DNA of 56,537 bases, taken from positions 1 through 56,537 of the forward strand of contig NZ_JBBHKR010000057.1 of NCBI RefSeq assembly GCF_037389425.1. The letters run 5' to 3'. The notes under the pieces were generated by a model. That model saw only the letters and a program-made list of their open reading frames with translations, had not been told where the DNA came from and ran no database searches. Each line of letters opens with the position of its first letter. Positions within the stretch are counted from its first letter, which is position 1. Positions 37,686 to 47,030 of this stretch are shown here, one piece after another. The stretch comes from Stygiolobus sp037389425 (GTDB lineage Archaea; Thermoproteota; Thermoprotei_A; Sulfolobales; Sulfolobaceae). The translations under genes and the position numbers were made by a program.

Positions 37686-38264
37686 TCATTCCATACCCTG
37701 AACTATCGCTATAGCCCTCACGGGAGAACCGTCGACCCCTGCTATATTTAAAGGTAAAGCTTGGAAGTATACAAAAGCCCCTACCAACTTTTCTAACGCC
37801 TGAGATAGGTTTTCAACAACGAGTACTTCATTGCGTAATAGGAGATTGTGCACATCAGTGTCTCCAACGCTGGGTGAGTCGATTCCCACCATTTTATATC
37901 CCTTTTTCACGATCTTCTCCGCGTCCTTTAAGGATAGCGTGGTATAACCATCTTCCATTTTCCAACCTTTCCTCCACTTTTTACTAGTCCCGGTGTAGAC
38001 TAGTAGTATTTCCGCAGGTTCCGCGTGATCAACACTGTCAGTGACGTAAGCCTTACCCATGAAACGTTCCAGCGGAATTTGGTCTAACCTCTTACCTTCG
38101 GGGATAAAGTGATAAGGAACATCTACGTGTGTCCCGGTGTGAGTTCCTATAAGGAGTTCATGAACCATGTAGTCCTTAATTTTGATTTCTCTCAATCTAG
38201 GCTGCGGATCTCCCGGGTAAAAGGGCATCTCATTTTCTACGGGTACTGATAGGTCTATTATCAT
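37686..38264 (-). CDS. Cyclase / kynurenine-formamidase-like metal hydrolase
   Basis: 192 residues of the cyclase family (PF04199 type). 'DLSVPVENEMPFYPGDP' and 'THTGTHVDVPYHF' carry the His-x-x-x-His-x-Asp metal-binding motif (residues about 42-52). 'MVGIDSPSVGDTDVH' and 'PVRAIAIVQ' are the other conserved segments. Members hydrolyse cyclic amides or N-formylkynurenine; the substrate here is open. On the minus strand TTTTATAAG lies about 25 bases before the ATG, so the transcript is probably leaderless. A stand-alone gene. Confidence 0.88.
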   Translation of the reverse strand: MIIDLSVPVENEMPFYPGDPQPRLREIKIKDYMVHELLIGTHTGTHVDVPYHFIPEGKRLDQIPLERFMGKAYVTDSVDHAEPAEILLVYTGTSKKWRKGWKMEDGYTTLSLKDAEKIVKKGYKMVGIDSPSVGDTDVHNLLLRNEVLVVENLSQALEKLVGAFVYFQALPLNIAGVDGSPVRAIAIVQGME

Positions 38265-38324
38265 AAATATAATTCTTATTAATTCACTTATAAAAAGCTG
38301 AAAGCCGAGGAAAAATTAGGGTTG

Positions 38325-38552
38325 AGGTCTCCCTTCTATATCTATAACGTAGTTTCCCTTCCTTCCCTTTATGAAGAACATCTGACAGCTGGTGGTATTA
38401 ACCTCTATCTGATATCCGCTTTGCATTAAAGCACTTAGAAGCTGTTATTCCTAGGCTTGTCTCTGTGTATTTCGAAACCGTTATTTGTGAGCTCACTTAC
38501 CAACTTATCATGAACGAAGTTAACGTCTAAATTATTTATCAGGAATTTGAGC
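38325..38552 (-). pseudogene. Truncated copy of the Pro/Gln-linker two-domain gene
   Basis: Read on the minus strand, the first part gives 'NNLDVNFVHDKLVSELTNNG' and 'FEIHRDKPRN', matching the start of the gene at 16702 ('VDVNSLHDKIVSELQNQRFE'). The second part, in another frame, gives 'LLSALMQSGYQIEVNT' and 'GRKGNYVIDIEGRPQP', matching its end. The middle (rest of domain one and the Pro/Gln/Met linker) is deleted. Clearly a dead paralogue. Confidence 0.75.
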
Positions 38553-38745
38553 CATTATTGGAAATAAGGGAATTATATAACTGAAATCTTCTATTAAATA
38601 TTTCATATGTCATAGACTATAATCTCTTATATAAAGATTTTTGAGTAGTATTGTACATCTTCTCCAGATGAAGTATGACCAAATCCATTATTATTGTCAC
38701 AGATTGTTAGGGTGAGAGTAGAGTTGCATCTCCTAAACATCTTTT

Positions 38746-39924
38746 TCAACTTCTTGTTACTGCTTTAACTTCAGTCTTAACTATTTCGTCTACATATTTA
38801 ACATACCTTCTCAAGAACGCAAGTAATACCAAAACCACGGGAATTAAAAGACCAAACATATCCTTTATTCCCACGAGGTCTGCTATATAACCCGCAACGG
38901 AAGGAACTATTATACCTATGACCATCATTACCGCAAAGAAGGAACTGTTTGCGGCATTTCTCTCCTCAGGCTTAAATGTCCTGCTGATCGAAATCACAGA
39001 GAGTGGATAAGTCAACCCGTGCGGAAATCCTAGAATCAAGAGGGCTAAAGCGAATTCTAAGAGATTTATTGAGGTAAGTATCATAATGAGTCCTATGACC
39101 GTCATGGAGATTGCAGCGTAAACGTGATGAGAAACACTTTGTGGAGGTCTTACAGAAAGGTAAATCCTAGCCAATAATGACGTAGTGAAGAATAAAGAGA
39201 AGAGAGATGTTACAACTGAATAAGTGACGTGAAGGTCTGTAACAGCGTATATACCACCAAACGCCAGTATTGCAGAGAAAGGTATATTATAAGTAAGTAT
39301 ATTTATCACTGCTGTTTTGAAACCTGGATTACTTAATACATTCACCTTTACGTTTTTACTTTCTTCTTGAGGAAACTTTACGAAAAGTGATAGGATAGCT
39401 GCTGCTATCGCCATAGGTTCGAAAAACACAAAAACGTCCCTCAGCGTGAACTTCGTGAGTATCACAGATTCTAATGCAGGGCCAGCTACAAGACTTATGC
39501 TAAGGGCCAAAGTGTAGATCGAGAGTAATCTTTCTCTAGCTTTTCTGTCCTCCAATAGCCCAGCATAAGTAATAACGTTTGGCATTATTGCACCTAAAGA
39601 TAACCCGGCTAAGGCGCTGATTACCCAAATCGTGATAGGCGTTGAGAAGTAAAATAGAGGTAGAACTAGTGCATATAGCACTGAGGATGTAATAAAGAAC
39701 TTCCTTCTCTCTGAGGTCTTAAGCCTGGAATTCACGAGCCCACTGGTTATGAAAGTACCTAAGGACAAGATAGCACTGATTATACCTACTTCACTTTGTG
39801 TGAAGTGAAAGTCATACTTAACCAGAAGTGGTATAGTAGTAGAGATCATATTGTTGGAAGCCCTAATTGCAAATGTCATTGAGACGATTACTAGAAGCAT
39901 CTGAAGGTAAACTTTCTTGTCCAT
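38746..39924 (-). CDS. MFS transporter
   Basis: 392 residues with twelve hydrophobic helices and the usual MFS layout. A short cytoplasmic loop after helix 2 is 'GLVNSRLKTSERRKFF'; the central loop is 'VKFPQEESKNVKVNV'; 'GFPHGLTYPLSVISISRTFK' is before helix 10. Substrate unknown; drug/sugar-type exporter character. It is divergent from the gene at 40003, with only about 80 bases between, so the palindrome there could control both. Confidence 0.85.
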   Translation of the reverse strand: MDKKVYLQMLLVIVSMTFAIRASNNMISTTIPLLVKYDFHFTQSEVGIISAILSLGTFITSGLVNSRLKTSERRKFFITSSVLYALVLPLFYFSTPITIWVISALAGLSLGAIMPNVITYAGLLEDRKARERLLSIYTLALSISLVAGPALESVILTKFTLRDVFVFFEPMAIAAAILSLFVKFPQEESKNVKVNVLSNPGFKTAVINILTYNIPFSAILAFGGIYAVTDLHVTYSVVTSLFSLFFTTSLLARIYLSVRPPQSVSHHVYAAISMTVIGLIMILTSINLLEFALALLILGFPHGLTYPLSVISISRTFKPEERNAANSSFFAVMMVIGIIVPSVAGYIADLVGIKDMFGLLIPVVLVLLAFLRRYVKYVDEIVKTEVKAVTRS

Positions 39925-39976
39925 GATATCATAATTCGTTTCCGAACCTTTTTAATCTATCCTTGAGGAAACTTTA

Positions 39977-40002
39977 AATAGTTTGTTCACTAACAAACTA
40001 TT
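39977..40002. promoter_or_regulatory. Perfect 26-bp palindromic operator over the start of gene 40003
   Basis: AATAGTTTGTT (39977-39987), CACT, then AACAAACTATT (39992-40002): eleven base pairs of perfect dyad. It abuts and overlaps the TATA box TTTAAATA (39973-39980) and ends directly before ATG 40003, so it covers the transcription start. A bound repressor would block the promoter. The divergent MFS gene begins only 79 bases away and may share control. Confidence 0.8.
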
Positions 40003-40641
40003 ATGAAAGTACTAGCTGCGCCGGGACCCGTATCATATCCCGTAATAGTAAACAATAAGGGAATAGAATTGTCTTTTGCTAAAGAAGGTACAGCTGACAT
40101 AGTATTAGATTCGACTGTGTCCCTAGCTAAAAGAGGACTTAAGATACACTACGTTACAGTAAAAGGACTAATGACAGTATATCCGACAGTGGGGAAGAAG
40201 ATCGGTGTACCTAAGATGCTCACGGCTGCTAATGTTCTGACTAAAGCGTTGGTTGATATTAAGAAATTAAACGCCGAGGTCATAGGTATAGACGACATAC
40301 AGAAGATAATGGAGTCTCTCAAAAAAGGGGAAATAGATAGTGCTGTAGTCCCTTCGGGAGTAGCTAAAGGGATCACATTTGAAGAGCTTCTGGGAATTCC
40401 GGGAAGTTGCGGAGCTCATGTAAAGCCCGAGTTTAGAGACCAGTTTATCTCCCTCTATAATGAAGGAATAGACATGTTTAAGCAAGACCCCGAGGGATTT
40501 GCCACAAAAGTAGTTACTACACTGGGAGGAAGGGTAAGCAAAGAGTTCGTTATTAACGTAATGAAGAACTCGACCTTCAATATCGAGGAATTACCTAATG
40601 ACGAAGAGTTCGTTAAGTTAGTTAGAAAATATATAAGCTAA
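40003..40641 (+). CDS. Periplasmic-binding-protein-like protein without signal peptide (DUF3834-like)
   Basis: 212 residues. 'MKVLAAPGPVSYPVIVNN', 'DIVLDSTVSLAKRGLKIHY', 'KGEIDSAVVPSGVAKGITF' and 'LLGIPGSCGAHV' have the look of type II solute-binding proteins of the NMT1/THI5 or phosphonate sort. There is no signal peptide, so the protein stays in the cytoplasm and may be a ligand-binding sensor or enzyme. I believe Sulfolobales proteins of this kind are listed as DUF3834, from memory. Expression appears governed by the 26-bp palindrome covering its promoter. Confidence 0.7.
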   Translation: MKVLAAPGPVSYPVIVNNKGIELSFAKEGTADIVLDSTVSLAKRGLKIHYVTVKGLMTVYPTVGKKIGVPKMLTAANVLTKALVDIKKLNAEVIGIDDIQKIMESLKKGEIDSAVVPSGVAKGITFEELLGIPGSCGAHVKPEFRDQFISLYNEGIDMFKQDPEGFATKVVTTLGGRVSKEFVINVMKNSTFNIEELPNDEEFVKLVRKYIS

Positions 40642-40830
40642 GCAAGTGTTTGTATGTTTTTTCGTAGAGACATTCGAAACCTTAATTCATTCTTTTTTCG
40701 TCTCTTGATTTAACTTATATTTGTCCTCTTTACCTCGTGAGCTGAAGTTTATATCCACCAATAGAGACTCGCTACAACTTCTAGGATTTTTAAACTAAAA
40801 AGTTTGAGAATCTTTGAGAAAAAAGGATAA

Positions 40831-42221
40831 TTATAGTGGGTTTTCCACGTTAAACCACATATCCTCAAAGGAGCTTTCTTCGAGGCTTTTCTGTTTAGTT
40901 TCAGGCACTGCTACCAGCGTCACTATCGCAGCTATTATTCCTAAGGCTCCTCCGACTCCTACAGCAACGGGAAGACCGAAGTTGAAGAAGAGGAATGGGA
41001 ATATTGCGGAGTTAACTAGGGCGCCCATTCTATCGATTGCAACAACTATACCTGATGCTATTCCTCTTATTTTGGTAGGCGTAAGTTCTACATTAAAGAC
41101 ACCCGCTGCACTTACGTTAGCTGGACCTACGTTGTGCCAGAAATGATACCCTCCAAGGAGTAGCATTCCCACTATCGGAGTGATAGGGTTTGAGAGCGTT
41201 AATTGCGGTTTAACTGCCGCGAAAAGAACTAACGATATAGCCATTCCAGCGAATCCAACAGCTTCCAAGGGTTTCCTACCCCACTTATCTATCAGTAGGA
41301 GAGATACAGCACCTCCGGGTATTGACGCAGCTAGTGTTAGGACAAGGCTGAAGATAGCTGTGTTTTTAATACCTATTGACTCTCCCACAAGAGCTGGTTC
41401 AGAGACACCTCCAGGGTTCACCATATGGTCTAGGAACCATAGTATCCCTGCTATTGCTATGTATTTAGCGTATTTTCTTAGGTAAAAAAGCACCGGTGTC
41501 TTGTCCACTGCGTTAGCAGCCACAGTCAAATCGTTATTAGTCACTTGTTTAACAACCTCTTGGTACCTCTTCATGTCCCCCTTAATTCTTACTAGGTATC
41601 TAGGGGACTCAGGTACCTTTCGTCTAAGGTATATAACCGATCCCGGAATAATAGCCCCTAAACCTAACACCAATCTCCACAATAGATCACCGTGAATCCC
41701 TATTAGAGGAAGCCCCAGAAGAGTAGCTGCACTCGCAATGCTCCCCAGAGGACCCGTTACACCCACTGCAAATGCCAGCAATTTACCCCTATCCTTTTGT
41801 TGGCAAACTCTCCCAATACTATAGGAGACATAACGAAGTCTCCTCCTATTCCCAATCCGAACAACATCTGTGTGAGTATAAGCTCATATACGTTCTGCGT
41901 AAAGGCACCGAGGAGTGAACCTAAAGAGAGCAGCAAAGCTTCATAACCGTAAACTGCTCTTCTTCCCTTGAAATTAGAGGTAACGCCGAAGAGAATCGCA
42001 CCTACGATAGCGGTCCAAAACGACGCAGTGCCTAAAAGAACGTATAGTGACGATCCTGCTACAAGTCCAAACTCTTTTTTAAGTTCCAGAAGTGCTACTG
42101 CTATAAAGGTAGTATTATAACTTATTGTAAACATCCCCAGAGTTGTTATTAAAAGACTCTTTGCATGGTAAACATTGAAATTAGAATCATCTAGGGGCTT
42201 GAAAATATCTCTTAGCTTCAT
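40831..42221 (-). pseudogene. MFS transporter (sugar/phosphate porter type) with one frameshift
   Basis: ATG 42221 begins 'KLRDIFKPLDDSNFNVYHAK' with six helices up to 'MSPIVLGEFANKR'. The frame then reads 'IGVNCWH' and stops. Inserting one G at about 41791-41794 gives 'NKRDRGKLLAFAVGVTGPLG', which continues without stops to 40831 with the other six helices. Other family motifs are 'RRKVPESPRYLVRIKGDMKR' (the PESPR motif of the sugar-porter family), 'LIDKWGRKPLEAVGF' and 'VPETKQKSLEE'. Joined, it has about 465 residues, the normal length. A dead gene by one lesion, or a sequencing slip in GG. Confidence 0.85.
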
Positions 42222-42313
42222 AGGAATCAAGATATGATAAAATGTCTATAATAAAAATTTTCTATATGTATTAAACGTATTGATATATACAACTAAGTGT
42301 TGATATATAATTT

Positions 42314-42660
42314 TCATCCACTAAAAATGGGCTCTAGGGCATGCCATTTTACAAGGATAAATATCCAAGATCCATTCCACGCAGCCTTAACTAGTATCTA
42401 GCGAGTTAAACCAGATGTCGGTGTATTCGGTATATTAGCTGTTAAGGACAAGTTTACCCATTAGATCTCGCTCCAGAAAGGTGCAGCAGCTCCAGGGTTA
42501 TTTATATCATCGCTTCCAAGTACCTTATACACCATGATCTGTGGCGTGGTCTGTGCCATAGCCGTTGTTATATTAAACACTGAGAGTATTAATGAAAGAG
42601 CCACTATTAATAGGATTAGTAGAAGAATTCCTCTCTTTCCTACCTAGGGACATAAACCAT
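42314..42660 (-). pseudogene. 5' fragment of a CbsA-like / ethylbenzene-dehydrogenase-type heme protein
   Basis: One minus-strand frame reads a signal sequence ('GILLLILLIVALSLILSVFN'), then 'PQIMVYKVLGSDDI' and 'PGAAAPFWSEI', a TAA, 'WVNLSLTANIPNTPTSGLTR', a TAG, 'ILVKAAWNGSWIFILVKW', and a final stop. The order 'lV--A-W--I/-W-n-sLT-n-P--SGLT/-VKAAwNG-wi--lv-W' is that of CbsA (cytochrome b558/566 subunit A) and related DOMON-like heme-binding proteins. The rest of the gene is absent. Such proteins serve surface electron transfer in Sulfolobales. Confidence 0.65.
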
Positions 42661-42703
42661 CATTAAAAAAGACTTGAGGGTAAAAAGCGTTGGACTGATG
42701 ATA

Positions 42704-45700
42704 TTATTTTCTGCGAACTAGGGCTAGAGCTATTGCGACTATTGCAATTATTATACCTATGATCGATATTATTTGTAATGTAGAGACTTTACTAGACAAG
42801 TTAGAGTTAACTGAGGATAATGAGCTTGAGATCGTCGATAAACTATCATTCAGCGTTGATAATTTATTATTTAGTGTTTCTAGCTGATTCTCGACTTGGA
42901 TATGGGTTGTGTAAGTAGAGCTTAATCCGTCAGATTGCATCGCAACCACTTTCAAAGTATAGGTACCGTCTGGATAGCTAGCAGTATTTAAAGTATACAC
43001 GAAAGTACCATTACCGCTAAACGTTGTTAGCAACGTGTTATCAATGTATAACATCACTTGTGAAACATCTTCCCCGCCTACAGTTATACTAACGTTCACC
43101 TCACCAGTAGCAGTCATCGGTACTTTAACGTTTACTTTAGGTAAGGAGGGAGTAACGTTTATTATTTGTGAATTTATAACTTCAACGCTTGAAGAACCTT
43201 CTAAGTTTAGCTCGTTTACACTTGTTGAGACCAAGTTGACTTTAGTGTTTAAGGCTGTTAATGAGTTAACATAAGAGTTTACAAGTGTTAAATTAGACCC
43301 TTCTGCGTTTACATAAGTGATGTTAGAGTTGATTATACTTACATTACCCTCTATAGTATCATTAACGAGTATGTCATTCGCTAAAGTGACCTTACCCGTT
43401 ATAATGTCATTCTCTAGAACAGCATTATAGGTCTCTCCTTCATCTATATGTTGTCCCTTTACCAGAGTATAGGGATAAACGTAGAAAGTATAGCTCGTAT
43501 TATAGTTATTTATGGTGGGAACCCCGTTAAATGATATTCCGTTGACCATTATGTCAAAAGGTAATCCGAAGTATGTTGTCGAAGACAAGTAGGTGAGATT
43601 GCCTAAATTACTTGCTGATGGTAAAGTTACGTTACCTACCCACTCGTTAAGCGTTGAATTGAACCACAACGGTATCTCTATTTCTGTACTTATCTGCGAG
43701 TACTCTTGGCTTAAAATCTGTGGATAAATAAACGCAGAATACATGCCGTACTTTACTTCACTTCCATTGGGATATTCTATATTAGCATAAATGAGCAATG
43801 TTTGTCCCTCGTAAGCATACTTTGCGGTTTTAATTATGGGAGTGTTGTAATTAGGTGTTACGTAAATCTGTCCATAAAAGAAGCCCGTTAAGTTCATCCC
43901 TAAGGTATATGAGTCATATTTTGCGAATAATAATACCGTATACAACCCGGCTGTGACGTTTTTAGGAACGTATAAGAATCCTAGTATCTCGCCGGAGGGG
44001 GAGAGGGAAGCGACAGTCTCGCTAATTACTTTACCGTTAGGACTCACTAATTCAGCAGTTACGTTAGTTCCAAGAAGAATATCTAACATGGTTGTAGAAT
44101 ACTGTAGTGGAAGGGTAGGTGGTTCTATTAACCCGGATACAATTATATATTGCCCTCCCGCAACACTACCGGGTTCCGCCACTATTTGTGGTAATATAAA
44201 GAGTGATTGTAGATAGATCCCGTTAGAGAACGCTACGAAACCATAAGCGTTAGTGGCAATTAATAAATCATCTCCTATTTTAGCGTTTAAAGTCCCAACC
44301 CAAGGACCATATGTCGAAATAGGGGTTAATACTGTTGAGTTGGTCATAATGTATTCGTTGTCAGTTATGTTATAGGAGTAAACGTTTAGGCTTAATGTGA
44401 AGTTCGCCGGAACTCCGTAAACGTTTGTTACATTAGCTTCTGTAACGTTGCTTACTTGCGTGTCAAATGGTGTAAAAGTAGCTGGAGTCAAGAATCGTAC
44501 ATAATACCCAGAAAACGTTTCGACAAAGCCATAACTCCCATTACCGTAAACTGTAACGAAAAGTAAACCGTTAGCGTTTTGAGGTAATGTAACTGTTGCT
44601 ACCCATTCCTTTAATGAGGGGTTATACGTTAATTGAGTTTCAGTAAGATTTCCTTCAATTCCCTCAATTATAGCATAGAAGCTACCGTTGGTCACTGGTA
44701 TTCCGTTCATTGTTATGTTAGCGACTATCTCCACAACTTGACCGGGGAAGAACTCTAAAGGCGTTTTCCCCGAAGTATTATAAACGTTAACGACTATTGA
44801 AATATTGCTGACATTTGTTTTTGTAGTTTTTAAGTAATAAGCTAAGTTACCGGAGTTTAAAGTACCCCAACCCGTAATTAAATTATAACCGTAATTGGCA
44901 GTCCACGGTATGTTGTAACCGAAAGTTATGGGGTTGAAAACTTTTTCATAGCTGCTATTTGCCAGTTCGTATATTATCGGGTTAATTAAGCCTAGGCTGT
45001 GATTTAGGTAACTCATTATAGTTGTCAGAATCCCTGCAGTTAAAGGTGATGCTTCACTAGTCCCTCCGGTTATTGTAGTCACGTTATAGGGGCATATTAT
45101 ATAAATCCCGGGATATACATTAGCGTTTGCCGAAATATCTGGTGTAGTTCTACCGTTAGGGTATGTAGCGGGCGTCTGTAAACTCCATTGCCACCACGGT
45201 TTAGGTTCTATAATACTAAACCCTCCAGTTGAACCACCAGAATTCACGTCGTTAGGAATGAAGCCGTAATTAGACCAAGCAGTTTGCTCTACTCCACCGT
45301 GGAACTGTATATAGGTTGTTGTCCCTCCGACAGCGGTGACGAATGGTGAAACTGAGGGATAGATAACAGCCCCTATAGGCCCATTACTGTAGCCGCTACC
45401 TCCGCCATCTCCGCTACTGGCTAAGAAAGTAATACCTTCAGCACTTCCCATAGCATAATACTCATCGGTTAATACGACACAAGAATAGAATTCAGGACCG
45501 TTAAATAAGTTCGAAAATGCAGACTCTCGTATTCCGAAGCTCTGGGAGAGTACATTAACTTTGTCTTGTGAAACTATATAGGCGATTACTGCTGATAAAG
45601 GTATGTTGGGGTTAGCAACATATAAGGTAATGTTTGCTTTCGGTGCCATGGTGTGTGCTACTTCAACATCTAAGCTTATCTCCCCAGCCCATCCATAAAA

Positions 45701-46519
45701 TATTCCTAGGGCCGGGTTATATGGCCCTATAGGCACTACAGTAAAGTTAGGCGGATTGGGTAATCCTGTAACTTTATCATAATAGACTAGCTGTTGATAA
45801 ATGTAAGGATCACCGTAAAAATCTAGAATACCTATATTAAACCCTTGCCCCTCATAGCCTTGATTGAACAAGGGAGTTATGTTGTAAGCATTATAAAGTG
45901 CTGTAGGCCAGTAAGCTTCTATGGGGAACGTCATATTTGGTAACCCGGCTTCTTGCTTTAGCTTCATTACATCCTTAATAGTAACAAGCGTTGAGGGGTG
46001 TTGGAAGAAAATTGCTGAGACATTCGAGGAAATTACGAAAGCCGGGATCTTAGGTACTCCGTAAGAGGTGTAGTAAATTAATGTCCCGTTACTTAGGACT
46101 TCGAAGTTTAGACCTAAATATTTCTCCACTTGTCCAACAGTCCCAGTAGCTACTATAACCGAGTCTGCGGCTGTTAAAATAATGTTAAACCCAGATTGCT
46201 TCAGATAAGATAAGACTTGCTCGTACTGCTGAGTGGGGTAAAACAGTTTTTCAACTTGTTCCTTTGTTAAGAAATGGTGATACAGAGGTGATGAGGGGTT
46301 AGATACTGCTAAAGCGTAATAGTAGAGTAGCCCTACGTTCTTTAGGGGAATGAAGAGTGTAAATGTCACTTTATCGTTTGGTGATAATGTTCCTACTACA
46401 TGAAATCCCTTTAGTTCTAACGGCGGAATATAAGTTTGTGTTGTGGACGAGAAAGATAGTGTTGAAATTGAAAGTAATAATGCCGTGGTTACTAGAATTG
46501 AAAATAACTTACTATTCAT
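42704..46519 (-). CDS. Secreted sedolisin (S53) acid protease with beta-helix-like tail and membrane anchor
   Basis: 1271 residues. Signal peptide 'LFSILVTTALLLSISTLSFS'; pro-domain of about 170 residues ('YHHFLTKEQVEKLFYP' is the kumamolisin-type activation domain). The catalytic domain has Glu280 and Asp284 in 'GEISLDVE', Asp371 in 'ASSGDGGG', Ser488 in 'GGTSEASP', and a calcium-site region around 'LITGWGTLNSG'. S53 peptidases work at low pH outside the cell. A long C-terminal extension follows: beta-sandwich modules, then short strands repeating every ~8 residues ('LTLVNSYVNSLTALNTKVNL', like a beta-helix). After these come an Ig-like domain, a heptad coiled coil ('LNNKLSTLNDSLSTISSSL') and a final membrane helix with RRK. 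Likely a tethered surface protease. Confidence 0.92.
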   Translation of the reverse strand: MNSKLFSILVTTALLLSISTLSFSSTTQTYIPPLELKGFHVVGTLSPNDKVTFTLFIPLKNVGLLYYYALAVSNPSSPLYHHFLTKEQVEKLFYPTQQYEQVLSYLKQSGFNIILTAADSVIVATGTVGQVEKYLGLNFEVLSNGTLIYYTSYGVPKIPAFVISSNVSAIFFQHPSTLVTIKDVMKLKQEAGLPNMTFPIEAYWPTALYNAYNITPLFNQGYEGQGFNIGILDFYGDPYIYQQLVYYDKVTGLPNPPNFTVVPIGPYNPALGIFYGWAGEISLDVEVAHTMAPKANITLYVANPNIPLSAVIAYIVSQDKVNVLSQSFGIRESAFSNLFNGPEFYSCVVLTDEYYAMGSAEGITFLASSGDGGGSGYSNGPIGAVIYPSVSPFVTAVGGTTTYIQFHGGVEQTAWSNYGFIPNDVNSGGSTGGFSIIEPKPWWQWSLQTPATYPNGRTTPDISANANVYPGIYIICPYNVTTITGGTSEASPLTAGILTTIMSYLNHSLGLINPIIYELANSSYEKVFNPITFGYNIPWTANYGYNLITGWGTLNSGNLAYYLKTTKTNVSNISIVVNVYNTSGKTPLEFFPGQVVEIVANITMNGIPVTNGSFYAIIEGIEGNLTETQLTYNPSLKEWVATVTLPQNANGLLFVTVYGNGSYGFVETFSGYYVRFLTPATFTPFDTQVSNVTEANVTNVYGVPANFTLSLNVYSYNITDNEYIMTNSTVLTPISTYGPWVGTLNAKIGDDLLIATNAYGFVAFSNGIYLQSLFILPQIVAEPGSVAGGQYIIVSGLIEPPTLPLQYSTTMLDILLGTNVTAELVSPNGKVISETVASLSPSGEILGFLYVPKNVTAGLYTVLLFAKYDSYTLGMNLTGFFYGQIYVTPNYNTPIIKTAKYAYEGQTLLIYANIEYPNGSEVKYGMYSAFIYPQILSQEYSQISTEIEIPLWFNSTLNEWVGNVTLPSASNLGNLTYLSSTTYFGLPFDIMVNGISFNGVPTINNYNTSYTFYVYPYTLVKGQHIDEGETYNAVLENDIITGKVTLANDILVNDTIEGNVSIINSNITYVNAEGSNLTLVNSYVNSLTALNTKVNLVSTSVNELNLEGSSSVEVINSQIINVTPSLPKVNVKVPMTATGEVNVSITVGGEDVSQVMLYIDNTLLTTFSGNGTFVYTLNTASYPDGTYTLKVVAMQSDGLSSTYTTHIQVENQLETLNNKLSTLNDSLSTISSSLSSVNSNLSSKVSTLQIISIIGIIIAIVAIALALVRRK

Positions 46520-47030
46520 AAATTATCACATTACCGTTGATTTATAAATTTTGCGGTGAGGTTTAACTCTATTCAAAGAATGATATTTTCTTTTCCTTGA
46601 CCAATTTAGGACTTGGGAGTAAATCTGATTAATTTCTCTAAAATTCTGGTTCTTATGTTAATATTTTAAGATGAGTGGTTATTAAATTAATTTAAATAAG
46701 TAAGGTAGACAATTGCCTTCATAGCTTAAACAAGGTAAGTCTTAAGTTAGAGAGATAGTATATCTGCAATTGAAAGATATTTACTAGACAATGAAGTAAG
46801 ATAAACAGTCTAAGAGGCTTCCAATAACCAGTTACCAAGATTTGGTATCGACGTATTCGTATTAAATACCTTAGCAGACTTGTTTTTAAACTATTTACAT
46901 ACTGTCCAGTTCTGCGGATCTGCTTACTCTGATTTTCTCGCATTTCTGCAATTTCGTGATCGCTTAAACACTTGCTCGTTTTAACTGGGTGATGAGACGA
47001 TTGAGCAAAGATAAATAAACTCACTATATC
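46520..47030. other. Intergenic region
   Basis: Contains a second copy of the 14-bp palindrome TTAAATTAATTTAA (46682-46695; first copy 16982-16995). The minus-strand frame 46719-47024 shows no recognisable features. No gene called. Confidence 0.35.

Noticed and set aside
46719..47024. Minus-strand open frame of 101 codons
   Set aside because: Composition is unlike a folded protein and there is no conserved motif; treated as chance opening in a gap.
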